The position numbers and the translations under genes are program-made. 64,000 nt of DNA, taken from Lethocerus indicus (lineage: Eukaryota > Arthropoda > Insecta > Hemiptera > Belostomatidae). The stretch spans positions 1,426,001-1,490,000 of the forward strand of contig JACDQD010000103.1 in the NCBI GenBank assembly GCA_019843655.1. Reading direction: 5' to 3'. This document shows positions 1 to 12,000 of this stretch, piece by piece. The first letter of the stretch is position 1, and each line of letters begins with the position of its first letter. The notes beneath the pieces were generated by a model. That model was not told the DNA's origin. It saw nothing but the letters and a program-made list of their open reading frames with translations, and did no database searches.

Positions 1-2220
1 TCGAACACTTTGCGAACGCGTTCTACAATTATTGCGCACTCGCGTCCCAATCCTTTAGGAGCGCTCTCCGAATTGTAATTCCATTTGCATGTGCCCGGCA
101 CGGAACGATAACGCGAGTTTAATTTTGCAGGTAAAACGGCTGCGGATTATTCCGGTTTCACTGCTCCCTGTTTCTGGGAAGTCACTCGATTAGGGCGGAG
201 AGTATCCGGTTTCGGAGCGAAGAAACGGAAACCGCTTTCCCGGTACCGCGGAATATTTTCCGAGAGGAATTCGCGGAAATATCGCCCGCGGAGGAGATAA
301 TAATTCGCCTGAAACGCGGACTCAAATTACAAATGTGAACTCGGCTAAATTATTATACTTTTTTTACGCCAGATTGTACTGCCAGAAAATATCAGTTGTA
401 ACTTACACAATTTTGGCGAGCCTTCGGATTCTCTCCTGTATCTGCGTTATAAAATTTGGCCGAGTTTGACCGGGCGATAGGGGCGGCGCGTTACGTTCCC
501 GTCTGACTTTGGTAGGGCGCTAAACAAATTTGCATGGGCCCTAGGCCCCAGCTAACGGGGCCCCCCCTTCTAGATTGAGTTAGGCTTCGCCGCCCCCGCC
601 CCCGTTCTGCGTATTCCATTCCTAGAGCCGCACCTACTGGCGCCATCTCAAACTCTCTGCCGCGTTTACAACCGGCTTCATCCTCCAACACAGCCTTTTC
701 TGGCCCTGAGATAGGTTATAGGGGCGTAATTCCAGATATCCGTTAAAATCTTGTTCAAAAGTTCGATATAAAATGAAAATCATGTCTTTAAGTCACACCA
801 AAAGTTTAAACCTGTGGTGGACCCATTAAACGTCCCGATTGTGAAATTCGATCGGTTTCTTCATTCAATTGTAATCAAAATCAATGGGATTTTCCCCATT
901 AATTTGGCGACCTTTTCTCACATTATGGTTACAAGGATCCAATATAGATGGACACGACTCCGTGTAGAGCAATGGCCTAGATTGACAGAGGATGTAGATT
1001 CGAACTCAGTTCATATTTGTCTGTCTCTCGCTGATTGAAAATATGAACTAATTCCCAATTCTCTAAGGAAGCCTGTATCAACCCCCGATCTTAATTTCTT
1101 TGCAGTGAATTCCCCGATCTTCACAAGGACCAATTGAGGTAATGTAACATTCAGTCGCGTTTGTATAACAAATTCTATACTGTCATGAATCAACGTCAGC
1201 GAGTAAAACTCTTTAGGGGTAAAAGCGGATCCGAACATCTGCGGGACTTTTGTAAAGGAGTGGATTTCCACAAAGGTGTTCCCCAGTAATAAGGTCGCAA
1301 TATCCGGACAATATACGCCACCTGGCCTCGAGTTTTCCTTATCTGGAAACGTTTCCACCCCTCCCCCCAGCCCTTAGTGGGGTTTCGATCGTTCGCCAAT
1401 TTCAGGATATTTGCACACGGCAGAAAACTTAGCCAATAGAAGTAACCCGGAGGCTCGGGTCGTAAAAACTATACCTCTCTCAATTTTCACAGATGCCTTT
1501 AAACGGAAATTACGTTTACCGATAGAGATACTAAGGAGTATTGAATTATTAAATATTAAATTCAATTTTTCTTATATTATTTTATTCATCACCGTTCAAT
1601 ATACTCTGAAAGTATTTAATCTTAATATTTGCAATAATTATTAACATTATTATACACCTTGTTTGTGTCATTACTAAAATCAAAGGGAATTATTTAATAA
1701 ATAGTGCTGATTCAGGAATGTCAGGAATTGAAACTGTTTTAAAATTATAATTGTCCGTCATTTTTGAAACTATTAAAAGGGTTGGAATAAATAATCAAGT
1801 GTGTACATCATTTAATTTACGAGAAAAGGTCATTGACGATATTCTCCAGATATATAACCAGAGCCTCAAAATAGATATCATGAAATAACAGTATTCTTTC
1901 CACGTATTCAACGTGGCTGTGGCCAACTAAGTAGAACGTGGCCTAACTCTTTAGTGATAACGTTCTTCAAAGCTAGTCGGATAGTTCTATCCTTTTTCGT
2001 TGGTGTATTAACGGTCTACTCTTAACCCTATAATTTCCGTTACATCCCCTAAAATATAATTTCCCCCAGCGGGGCCACCGGCTTGATACCGGCTCTTTAT
2101 CCGCGATGAGGGGGGGGAGTGGAAGAACCCGGTACCCTCCGCCGCTGCGGGAACCTCCGGCCGCCGGCAGTTCCTGAATAATGGATACCGCGGACCAGAC
2201 CCCAATACCCAGCCAGCGCA

Positions 2221-2316
2221 AGAAATGGGGCAGAGGGAGAGGGAGATAGAGGGAGTGAGAGGGGCGGTAGGGAGGGAGGAGAGAGAAAGAGAAAGAGAGA
2301 GAGAGAGAGAAAAAAA
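2221..2316. repeat. Polypurine tract with (GA)n
   Basis: Almost pure G and A over about 95 bases: G-rich at first (several GGG runs), then GA/GAAA repeats, then A6 and a short CACACACA. Potential G-quadruplex or triplex DNA. Open frames across it on the minus strand (Ser/Leu runs) are artefacts of the repeat. Confidence -1.
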
Positions 2317-5007
2317 CACGCACACACAGAACCGTCGGGTGGAACAATCGTCGGAACCGCAGTGGGGAAGCGGCTCCCGATAAATGATTCAAAACTCGGA
2401 GCGGCTGTTATTTCATTATTTACCCGGCCACCGGGTACCCATCATACCGTGAATAAACGTTGTTCCCAATCCGGAACCGGAGAGACCTCCCACCCGCAGG
2501 ACGGGATTGGAGTTCACTCCCGGAGAACGGGATTTGAGCTCACTCGGGGAGCGGGAAATATAAAATTATCATTAGTCTTCCCTGGGGCATGAAAAGTGAG
2601 CGCCCAATTTCCTACCTTTTCTTTTCACTGAGACGCCTTTAAAAATTTCGCCGAGATAAAAAGCGCGATCGCACAAAATTAGGGATGATGATCCCATAAA
2701 TACCTTGTAGAGCGAATATTGAACTCTAATCATACGTTATTTGGCTTATTTATTAGATTTACTGATGAATGTACTACCGAAGTAGGAATGTATCCACAGC
2801 CTCGACTAGGAGGAAAAAGGTTAAAGTGTTAATTTAATCAGAGATTATATTACGTTTTATATTTCACTGTAATAAATAAAGCATGAAAATTCCAAGTATA
2901 AGCGATAAATAAATAGAAAACGCAGAATTAAAGGAAAAAAAGAAAATACTGAATAATTAATGTAAATACTCATTGGTATTTTATAATAAATGGAATAGCG
3001 AATCGTATTAACAGATTGTTGAAATACTTATATATGGTATTTAATTGGAGTTTGAACACATGTACTTTGAGCGCAGCAAATTAATAATGTAATTCATCCG
3101 TTTGTTAATTGCATGGAATTGATAATTAAATTCCTGAGCGTTAAACGATTGAACGAGACCTGATTAAAATTTAAGATAATTTGTACACAAATTTGTGTTG
3201 TGACGAATCAATTTCAGTGAACATAATATGATCAACATTTCGTCATTATTTATGGATTTGGTGTTCCTAAATGAAATTTTAAAATCATTCACAAAATCAT
3301 TATCCTGAGGAATTTGGGAGGTCCCGAGTTGGTATAACTCCTGCTGAACAAGTATGACACGAGTATGAAACAAGATAAAAGTTTCTATAATTGGAAATTT
3401 ATTCGACGGAGTGGATCCCTTGAACTGTGGACACAAATTAAGCTACTTCGCCGTATTGCTAATGAATACCGCTGGAAAAGACGATAAGCTGAAACAGGAT
3501 CAACTAAATAACAGTGCGGAAAGAGAAAATTGTCCGTAGAATCCTCGCTAAAAGTAATAAAGATCAACCTCTAGAGATATGATAATTTTGAATTGTTTTC
3601 AGGCTTCAATCTTGAAGGACTTGATTTGAAGTGACAAGTCAATTAGAAAATGATAATCATAACTTCAAATGTTTATGCGTTAATGATGATGACCACGTTT
3701 GAAGATACAGGTTTATTACCCGTATTGTGCAGGTTTTTGCTCTAGTTAAGAAAAAATAATGTACAGTTTTGTCCTTAATGAACGGGTCAACGCAAAATTC
3801 AAAATTTAATCTGAACTCCTCGTCGTAATAAACTGCTAAATAATGCAAATTCAAGAGGGAACGAAGACTGATATTTTCACCCAGTGAGTTATTCTAAAAC
3901 ATCTCATTTCCTATTCAAAGTTAATAAACTCCGAAGCGCTGTTATCTGTACAGACCAATCTTTTCAGCACCTTCACACACCAAAAGCAACACTAAAGTGA
4001 TGCTTTGGGTCGTAAATTGATAAACGCCTGGAATAAATAAATTTCTGAAAATAAATATTGTTAATAAGAAAATAGTTTTGTAATAACCCAAATAGTAAGA
4101 TATAATGTTATATAAAAGCACTATTGTCTGAAGAAATTTTAATCGGTATTTCAAACAGTCAAATACCGCTAGCCGAAATTTTAGGCCGGTTTTCTGTATT
4201 TACAAGCATGTGAGTTCAATTAAAAGTACTGAAAATAAGTATCTATTATCTACAAATCTCCAAGTATATGTGATCATTTTCTTACTGAACCATTTTTTGG
4301 GACTTAATCGTTGGACATAATTAAGGAATTTTATTCGTGGAAAATTTATTGTTATGAATTTTAATAAAATGCTCGTTTTAGTATTTCAGTGCAATGGAAG
4401 TGGAACTGTAAATTAATATTAATCGAAAAAATCTGGATCGTTTGAAGAATATCAGTTTTTCCATTTGAGGAGCGTTTTTCCAACTACCCTTCCCTTTGTG
4501 GCGAAGGTTGTGGATATCGTCGTCGATTTAGACGAACAAAAAACTCCCGCCCAGGCCGTGTATGTGCGTCGGTGTTTGCTCTCGTTTAAGTAAGACAGAG
4601 TGGGCCGGCAGCAAGTGGGCTCAGATTGTGTGTCTGTTAACTTGCCCACTGTCTCCGCCCAACCAACTCTCTTTTAACGTCGCCGTTCCAACATCAATCC
4701 ACAGGAGAATTCGGAATTTAATCCCCCGTTAAACATTCCTGTACTAAATATAATTTTACGGGTTTGAATTCGGGCACATTTTTGTAATTCATGGAGGAAT
4801 ATATATGGCGTAATTAAATATGATCCCTAAAAATTGTCATATCGCCAAATAAAACAAAGAATTGGGTAAATAGAGAGTAAAGAATAGGTAAATAATTATC
4901 AATTTAACGGGCATTTTTAGTATTTATTTTTCTTATTAATATCGCAAATTAAAATAAATAACTCGCACTTTTACGAGAATGAGAACTACCAATTATATTT
5001 GTACTAC

Positions 5008-5030
5008 AATAATAATAATAATAATAATAA
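5008..5030. repeat. (AAT)n microsatellite
   Basis: About seven AAT units in AT-rich DNA. Confidence -1.
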
Positions 5031-7957
5031 AACTATTAGAATAAACATTTTTACGTGGGTACAACAGGTTTGATAAACACAGAATGAGTACAGTTCCGAA
5101 CTTTCAACAGACTCAGCAATAGACTCGATTACTTTGTTTCAACTTCTCTGGACAATAGAGGCCATATATTTCTACCGAACAGTGCAGTACTCATGAGTTT
5201 ACCAACTTTTATTTTCTTGTTTTCGAACCGAGTTCTCCTAATTAAATATGATGTTCGAGTTTGGCCAATCGGTGGTGAAATATGAAGTTAAATAAATAAA
5301 GAAAACTTACTTAAAATGAAATTTTTATTCAGCATCTAAACTGGATAATATTTATTGCATTCCATATTCTGGCTGGCCAAGAAAAACGGGTATCATAAAT
5401 TAATAAGATAGTTCTCATATATTTATTATCGTAGAATTGAAAACTCGTGTTTAAGGAAAATTGTCCGGCAGAAGAAAGACTTCAAACGGTATCTGTTAGA
5501 AGGGGGAAAAAAAAAGTTTAATGTTGGACGGTCACGGGCCAAAAAGAACATCACGTCAACCCGACGCAACGCCGAGAATTTCCAGTAATAAATGGGCTGG
5601 AGAAAGCACACTGAGCCACTCCAGGTTGGCCCCGACTTACACCGGAATTGCATTAGCCGTATTTAGGTTAATGTTCGCCGGAAAGGACAATGTCTCCAAT
5701 ACATACCTGACGGCTAAACACTGCGATGGAAACAAAAAATGTTCCGGAAATTATGTCTAATTATATGATATAAAATCTCGATACTGCTTAATATTGACCC
5801 CTCTTAGTTCCCGTACCGAATTTCATGAATTCGTGTATGGCACAAAGTATATAAGGGATTGGCCATGAGAATTTCGTAATAGGAGAATCCAAACTACTTA
5901 CAATGTCATGGACGTTAAAATAATTCAAATGTTAAGTGTTAATATTTATTATACGGAATATGAACAATTGAGGACTGCATAAATGATTAAATAGGCTGAA
6001 GGAGTATTATTTTCATTTAAATAGTACTTGTAGTAATTTGTATCTATTTGCTATACGGTGTGTGAAAGTATATTATTTTAAGCGCTGTTTCCGTGAAGAT
6101 TATTTTTTCAACCTGGTGATAGTCCAAAAATTCTAAGGTTTGTTCCAATTACATTGACTGTCCATAGAATTACATAGATTCTTTTGACATAATCGAGTCT
6201 AAAACTGAATTTGACGCGTTACAATATAATCGTATAAAAATATACGACTAATTAGAAGTTCTTCCGTTAAATTTAAATTGGCATTCAGAAGACGTCAGTC
6301 AAGTGGAGTCTGAAGTGGACGCGTACCCACCCCCTCGGAGGTCGGGAAAGGCCTCCGACCGGATATGAAAAATTCTCTCAGCCGAGAGTTTACGCCGAGC
6401 GAAAGTATTTTTAACGAGAATGGCGGCGGCGGCGGTGGGGTAGAGGGTAGGCGGGCTCGACTAGCCTCGCTCGTCGGGCCGGTGATAGTGAAGTGGCCTA
6501 GCTTGCAGTTTTATAAGAAAAGAAAGCCAAGGAGATGGAAGATGAACTGCTTCAAGTACGATCTTAGCCGTATTTTACCTTCGCTTACAAGTCGGTTCTC
6601 GAACCCAACCCCCCCCACCACCGCAGGTTCCCTCGAGATTTAGGATATAAATACCTGGTCATCGATTTTCGAACATTTAAGAGTCGGACAAAATGAAAAT
6701 AAGTTAGAATTGTAATGTTGCTTACTTATTAGCCGACTCTTGGAAAGAAAATCGGAAAACTTCTTTTTATGGATTGAAGCTTTTGAGTTAAATTAATATT
6801 TTGCAATTTTACTTCTAAAAACTCTTTAGAACATATACAGTCATACATTGAATCAGAATAAAATTTCTGTATGTTTAAGTATGAGAGTTGATATTTATAC
6901 TGGATTGTATTGCGGCAGCGCCGGGGAGTCTCGAAAAGAGAAAACCCGAACCGATGTAAGTCGAATCCAATTCAGTTAATACTGAGATGGAGAATGGGTA
7001 TTGACACTGTCGAGGGGGGCGGCTCTTCCGCGTTTCCAACGCTATCAGGACGGGCACTTCCATCTGCCGATTGCACCCTCCGACCACATTCGCATAAACT
7101 TCGACTCCCCGATTCTTGAGTAAAATTATGCAATATTTAAAAAGAATATCTAACATCTCTGTTTGATAAAATATATGAAATAAAATTTATTTATATTTAT
7201 TTGACTGATCCGAATAAGGAGATTTAAGATTAATTTAAGAACCTGTAATTGAGTTTATATACGAATTGTCCTTTTTGTGGGAAGCTTCAACCGGTTTAGC
7301 ACAGGAGAAAATTAGTTAAAGCCATAAGGTCGTTCTCGTGAATATGATAACTGCATATAAATATTTAATCATTGATGGTTGCTAAGAAAATGGTGTTTTC
7401 TATTGTTTGTTAAAGTCGTTTCTATGATTTTGAGACCGCGGTTCGACAAACCGAATTCCGTCCCGACAATCGCAAACTTGACAGCGCGAGCTTCGTGAAA
7501 CGGCGGACTTGTGAAATTGAAAAAGTCGGCCGGGTGAATTTGAAAAGGAACGATCTGAAAGGGCCGTAAAATTCAGTGCGCCGAATACGGCCGTCCACGA
7601 TCCGGCCATCGCCTATTAATGGTGGGGCGGCCGCAATTAGTGGGGCGGCAAACGGGGCGGTCACGTACAAACAAGCCGGAAATGCTTGCACCAATTATGT
7701 TTTGAACGGTCCTGCGGCCCGCCCGGCTCTATTAATTTAAAACACCGGTGCCGAGGGCCGTGTTCGGCCGTTTGAATGGCATCGATAGTCGGACCCTAAA
7801 TCAGGCCCGCTTTCCCTCCAATTGCAATAGTTGGGCCCGCTAACCCCAAACCTGCTCCCATCTAATTAGCTACCCTCAGCCGCTGGTTACTTCAACAAGC
7901 ACGCTATTATTATTATTTTTTTGTTATTTCAGACACGAATAAATATTTATAAATATA

Positions 7958-7966
7958 ATTTATGTA
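7958..7966. repeat. Target-site duplication, 3' side of LINE
   Basis: ATTTATGTA directly abuts the A-rich tail (T-rich on this strand) of the Jockey-like element. The identical 9-mer lies at 8732-8740 at the other end. The sequence is AT-rich, so some chance contribution is possible, but its position at both expected boundaries supports the call. Confidence -1.
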
Positions 7967-8731
7967 GTTTTTTGTTTTTTTATTTGTACAATCAATTATA
8001 ACATAATTATGTGTACAAGTGTTGAGTGTATGTTTCTCACTTGAATGGCTTGACAAAAGAAACCATCCAATGACGGCACTTTTCACAATGCATGAAATAA
8101 TTAATGGCTTTGTAAAGCAATTCTACGGGCTAAGAAGATCTCTGGGCCAGCGGCGTTTAAGCCCACGCGGGGGGGATAATGGATGGGTAAGAGAGGAGAG
8201 GGACTGAAAGAGTGGATTGGGATGAGGAGAGAGGCGGGAGTGGAACTTCAGGAACCGGGATTTTGCGACTTCGTCGACTGTTGGTATGTTGAGGTCATGG
8301 TGGATTGCCTGGTTAGGAACATACCAGGGAGCATTAAGGATGGTGCGAAGGACTTTTGATTGGAATCTCTGAATGCGAGCAATGTTGGATGTCTTGGTGG
8401 AACCCCATAGCTCAATTCCATATGTCCATGTCGGTTTCAGTATTGCTTTGTATATTGTTAGTTTGTTACTTAAGGTCAATATCGATGTCCGTTTTAGTAA
8501 TGGCCTTAAGAGTTCAAATTTTCTGTTTAAGTCGGTTCTTTTGAGTCGGGTGTGGGGATTCCACGTGAGTCGTTTGTCGAGGTGGAGCCCAAGATAGGGA
8601 ATCTGCTGTTGGGTGGGAATTGGTATGTCATTGAAATAGACGTCAGGACAGTGCCGACGACGTAGTGTGAAGGTGACGTGGGCGCTCTTGGAGCCATTCA
8701 CCCTCACTCTCCATCGCCTGCACAGGGATTT
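7967..8731 (-). mobile_element. 5'-truncated Jockey-clade non-LTR retrotransposon (LINE)
   Basis: Read on the minus strand, the element starts near 8731 in the C-terminal part of a reverse-transcriptase ORF, ends the ORF with TAG at 8125-8123, and runs through a short 3' UTR (about 8122-7985) to an A-rich tail with AAATAAA at about 7984-7967. A 9-bp direct repeat, ATTTATGTA, flanks it at 7958-7966 and 8732-8740 and fits a target-site duplication. Target-primed reverse transcription typically gives 5' truncation, an A-rich tail and such duplications. All of the reverse-transcriptase palm domain with its catalytic Asp residues and the endonuclease are missing, so this copy cannot move by itself. 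The open reading frame over about 200 codons suggests a fairly recent insertion. Confidence -1.
8123..8731 (-). pseudogene. C-terminal reverse-transcriptase fragment of a Jockey-like ORF2
   Basis: The frame runs unbroken from the truncation point near 8731 to TAG at 8123-8125; its in-frame upstream stop is at 8749-8747. Residues typical of Jockey-clade ORF2 C-termini are visible in order: SLCRRWRVRVNGSKSAHVTF just after the truncation, YLGLHLDKRLTWNPH, the ILKPTWTYGIELWG block, RIQRFQSKVLR, APWYVPNQAIHHDLNIPTV, and a PRGLKRRWPRDL tail. These correspond to the thumb and the post-reverse-transcriptase region. The upstream palm with the catalytic motif is absent. No frameshift or internal stop interrupts the fragment, but it has no start codon of its own and no plausible independent function, so it is a dead-on-arrival copy. 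The family assignment is from motif wording and was not confirmed by a search. Confidence -1.
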
Positions 8732-8740
8732 ATTTATGTA
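8732..8740. repeat. Target-site duplication, 5' side of LINE
   Basis: Second copy of ATTTATGTA, directly next to the point where reverse-transcriptase similarity begins. Together with 7958-7966 it defines an insertion of about 765 bp plus one duplication. Confidence -1.
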
Positions 8741-8918
8741 TAAAAACTAATAATTTGCTTTTGTTTCCCACTACCATCAAGTGCCCCATTCCTGAACTAT
8801 CTATGGAAATATCGTCGCTTGCACCGAGATGACTATTCGAGTATTCAATTCAAACCGATATTAATTCAAATTCGGAATTGAGTTTGCGAGTTATTAGAAT
8901 TAGAAATAACAAAAAAAC

Positions 8919-8945
8919 GTTTAGAATACCTGTTTTGTGGTCTGC
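8919..8945. repeat. Dispersed repeat leader, copy A
   Basis: Begins GTTTAGAATACC and contains TACCTGTTTTGTGGTCTGC. The same layout occurs at 41564-41590, with the last 20 or so bases identical. It lies just ahead of the tandem repeat at 8960, suggesting one end of a dispersed element. Confidence -1.
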
Positions 8946-8959
8946 AGAGGGGTTGGAAA

Positions 8960-9094
8960 CCCTGAGGGTGGCGCGGAAATGTACTTAACTAAAGTTCATT
9001 GGGTGCACTTGCACCGATAGACTGGCGTCCCCCTGAGTGTGGTGCGGAAATATACTTAACTAAAGTTCGTTGGGTGCACTTGCACAGATTAACT
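8960..9094. repeat. Two-copy tandem repeat, period 71 bp
   Basis: Copy 1 (8960-9023) and copy 2 (9031-9094) both run from CCCTGAG through GCGGAAAT, ACTTAACTAAAGTTC and TTGGGTGCACTTGCAC to AGAT/GAT plus a final act. They differ at only about five or six positions. Each contains a small inverted repeat around GGTGCACTTGCACC. Two copies only, so this is a local tandem duplication or the internal subrepeat of a larger element, not a satellite array. Confidence -1.
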
Positions 9095-12000
9095 AGTTGA
9101 TGCGTACAAAGTTAGACGACTTCTGAAATATGAATTCTTCAACTTCTGTCCAATTCAAATTGTGAAGCGGAGAAAGGGACACTTCTCATCAAATCTATCG
9201 ACGATTTATTTCGTCCGTCGCATTGTACTTGCGGCATTGTTCCTCTGATAAATTGCCTTCGAGTAGATCCTTTTTTTTGGAAGAATAGCCGAGTTTTGTT
9301 GATGCTGTCCGATAAGGCTTTGAAAGAATGGTCGCAGATAAAGCCCGTCTCGTTTTGCGGGTAAAATATTACAAAGGGCGTGGGATAAAATCGAAACTGT
9401 ACTGTAGTTAACGGTTTGAAAATAACAGCTTCGTATAAATGCAGTTACAATAATCCAACGTATTTCGTTTTTTGAAGCGAATGCAGTATGTAAAAAAAAT
9501 TTTTACCAGACTCGATGGTACAATATTTTAGTCATATAAAGTATATCATCTGAGGAAAGTAAATAACTGAAAATACTCGTACGAGTCTTATGCAAGATCA
9601 TATTCCCACGAAGTATATTAGGCGCAAACACAAACGCATGTGGCTCCTCCTAGGGATCGTAAATTCGAAACGATAGGGGTAAGAGTCATAAAACATGGAC
9701 TATAGTAATTGGGCAACCACTGCACGGTACCCAACCCGAAATATATGTACCCTAAAGTTAACGTGTTTTCGTTTAGTTGGGGCGAACCGATGGCGCTCGA
9801 CCCTATTAATAAACTTAAATTCCTATGATAAATTCCCCCTCCCCGCCACACCTTTATAATTTAATAATCCGGTTAACCGGCCCGTGCGGCCTTTTAATGG
9901 CTGTTTAACTCTGACAAATAACCGGTTGCCCCTATCTTATACGGTTTACTGAAGTTTGCCCACAGCCGGGCGTCAGCAGAAGGCTGCCTGCAATTAACGG
10001 CGGGACTGCAATTTGATTGCGTTCCGGTATCCCTATCCACGCAAATAATATTCTACACAAAGGGAATGCGTATAGACTAGTTCGTAGACGTGTATACAGG
10101 CACAGATGGCTTTACATAATATCAAAGGTATATTATGTCGGTGTTGTACCGCATTGCATACATAATATGGTAGTATATTATACAAACTTATCAATATAAC
10201 GGAAATTATTATAGCGTTCGTTAATATATTGCATATATTTCTTATTTCCACTTTTCAGAGAAAGGTTAAAGTTACCTGAGAACAACACACTTTTGTACAA
10301 TGGTTAATGTTATCCCAGTATTTAAAGCTATAGACAACTGTCTTATTAGACAACAACAATTTCATGGAATAGGAAAAAAAATGTACAAATGCGCTCAGTT
10401 TATTTCCCCCGGGAATGAATATAACGTTAACGGTACTCATATGATTGTTCTGTGAAAACGCTTGCACTAACGGCGTGACCCTGTCCGTCAGATAATGTTC
10501 CAAAATTAATGTTACCGAAATTCCTAGTATCGCCGAGCTAGAGATTTTTATTTAAAAATTATGCGATATAATTCCCATCAGAAACATAAAACAGTATAGA
10601 TCCCTGGAGGGTCCTCGAAAGTAAAAAAGTGGCTACGAATGAATATTTATCAGTCCGCATACTGCAGATGGCGCCGGTTTTCAGTAGGATACAAGTTTAT
10701 ATCTTACACTTTACATGCAATGGATGTAGGCGAGAGCACTAAATTATAGGGCTTGAGTTTAATACATAAACGCAATGCTTGGTAGAACTGAAACGGCTCA
10801 CAGTGTCTCGATTTTCAAATTACACGAAATAAACTGAAAGCGCAGTGCCTGACGGATATTTAAAGCTGAATTAATTTTGTCGTATATAAGAGAACACCTA
10901 AAGGAATGCTTTCAATACCGATAGGATCAAGGGATCGCTGAAATCCCTTAAAGAAGATATTTCGTACGTTTCTTTGGTTAGAACTCTCGCATACTGTCGG
11001 ACGTCGAATTATTACATTATTAATGATATTTTATAATTCTTACTCAGAGGTCTCCATGAATATTTTATACTGAGCAACGCGCCCAGTAGGAATTCTTAAA
11101 TTTCAAATTATAAAAACATTAGGACTTCCTTACTGCAGTGTACGCGCGACATCACAGTACAGCGTATGCTTTGTACCAAATATGCGATATGTAGTGGAAA
11201 AATCTTCTTCTTATTGGAAATTATTTTATAAATAATAAAATAAAAGCAATATTCAAATATATTATTGTGTTGTATTTTAAGATCGCCGATCATTGAGTAC
11301 TGAGAAATGAAATGTTATTCTATCGCTTTATAGCTTTAGCTCTAGTGGAGTAGCCCGGGGGGAAGCGAGTGCGAGGAGGAGCGGGAGTCACTTAGAGGTG
11401 CCGTGTTTGTACAATTCGTCGATGGTTATTTAACCGACTTCAAAGACCCGGAGAAGGATCCCGACGGTTCCAGAGCGTTTAGTCAGTGCAACCGCCCGTG
11501 AAACGCCTCAACCGTTGTCCTGAATATACAACGATGGCCGGGGACATTTTAGAAAGCGATACGCGTGGGAACTCCACGGCCGGAATTGTGCTCAGAGAGT
11601 CGGGTTTCGTGTCGGATATGCGAATAATGAATGGAATCGTTCAATTATATGTACCGAAATTAGACATAAAGAAGAGGAACAATTTAGGAGTTGATTACTT
11701 ATTATTAATAAAATATATTTTTACAAAATATAAAAGAGATATAAGTAAATATGAAATAATTAACAAAGTATTATTTTTCTCATATTTTAACTCTTTTGAA
11801 AATTCCACTTAATACCTATGACATTCTTCAAAACTTGAATGTCTTCTTTCATTCCTGTATGTTTGAAAATTTAGAATCTTAATTAATGGCTATAATTATC
11901 GACATCGTCGTAACGTACAACACATTGGACGAAGTCGATAATGTAGTGCGTTTCGTTTGAGTAATCACATATTTTTATTACTTTGTAGGCTAATAAAAGT

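Larger units (their letters stand above)
1..7957. other. Gene-free stretch: AT-rich DNA with GC-rich islands
   Basis: GC-rich islands are visible at about 1-340, 470-700, 2040-2600, 6300-6650, 6900-7110 and 7400-7880. Between them the DNA is AT-rich with many TAATTA-type cores. The island at 6300 carries a small TCGGAGG/CCTCCGA inverted repeat. No frame shows a recognisable domain, and none has the length or residue pattern of a gene. Confidence -1.

Noticed and set aside
1973..2392. Minus-strand frames rich in Ser and Leu
   Set aside because: They are translations of the polypurine/(GA)n tract at 2221-2316, a simple repeat, with no domain.
8356..8597. Plus-strand frames opposite the LINE fragment
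   Set aside because: They are antisense shadows of the reverse-transcriptase frame on the minus strand.
10968..10980. microRNA miR-9-like string TCTTTGGTTA
   Set aside because: Only the first ten bases match, the next diverge, and no precursor hairpin surrounds it.
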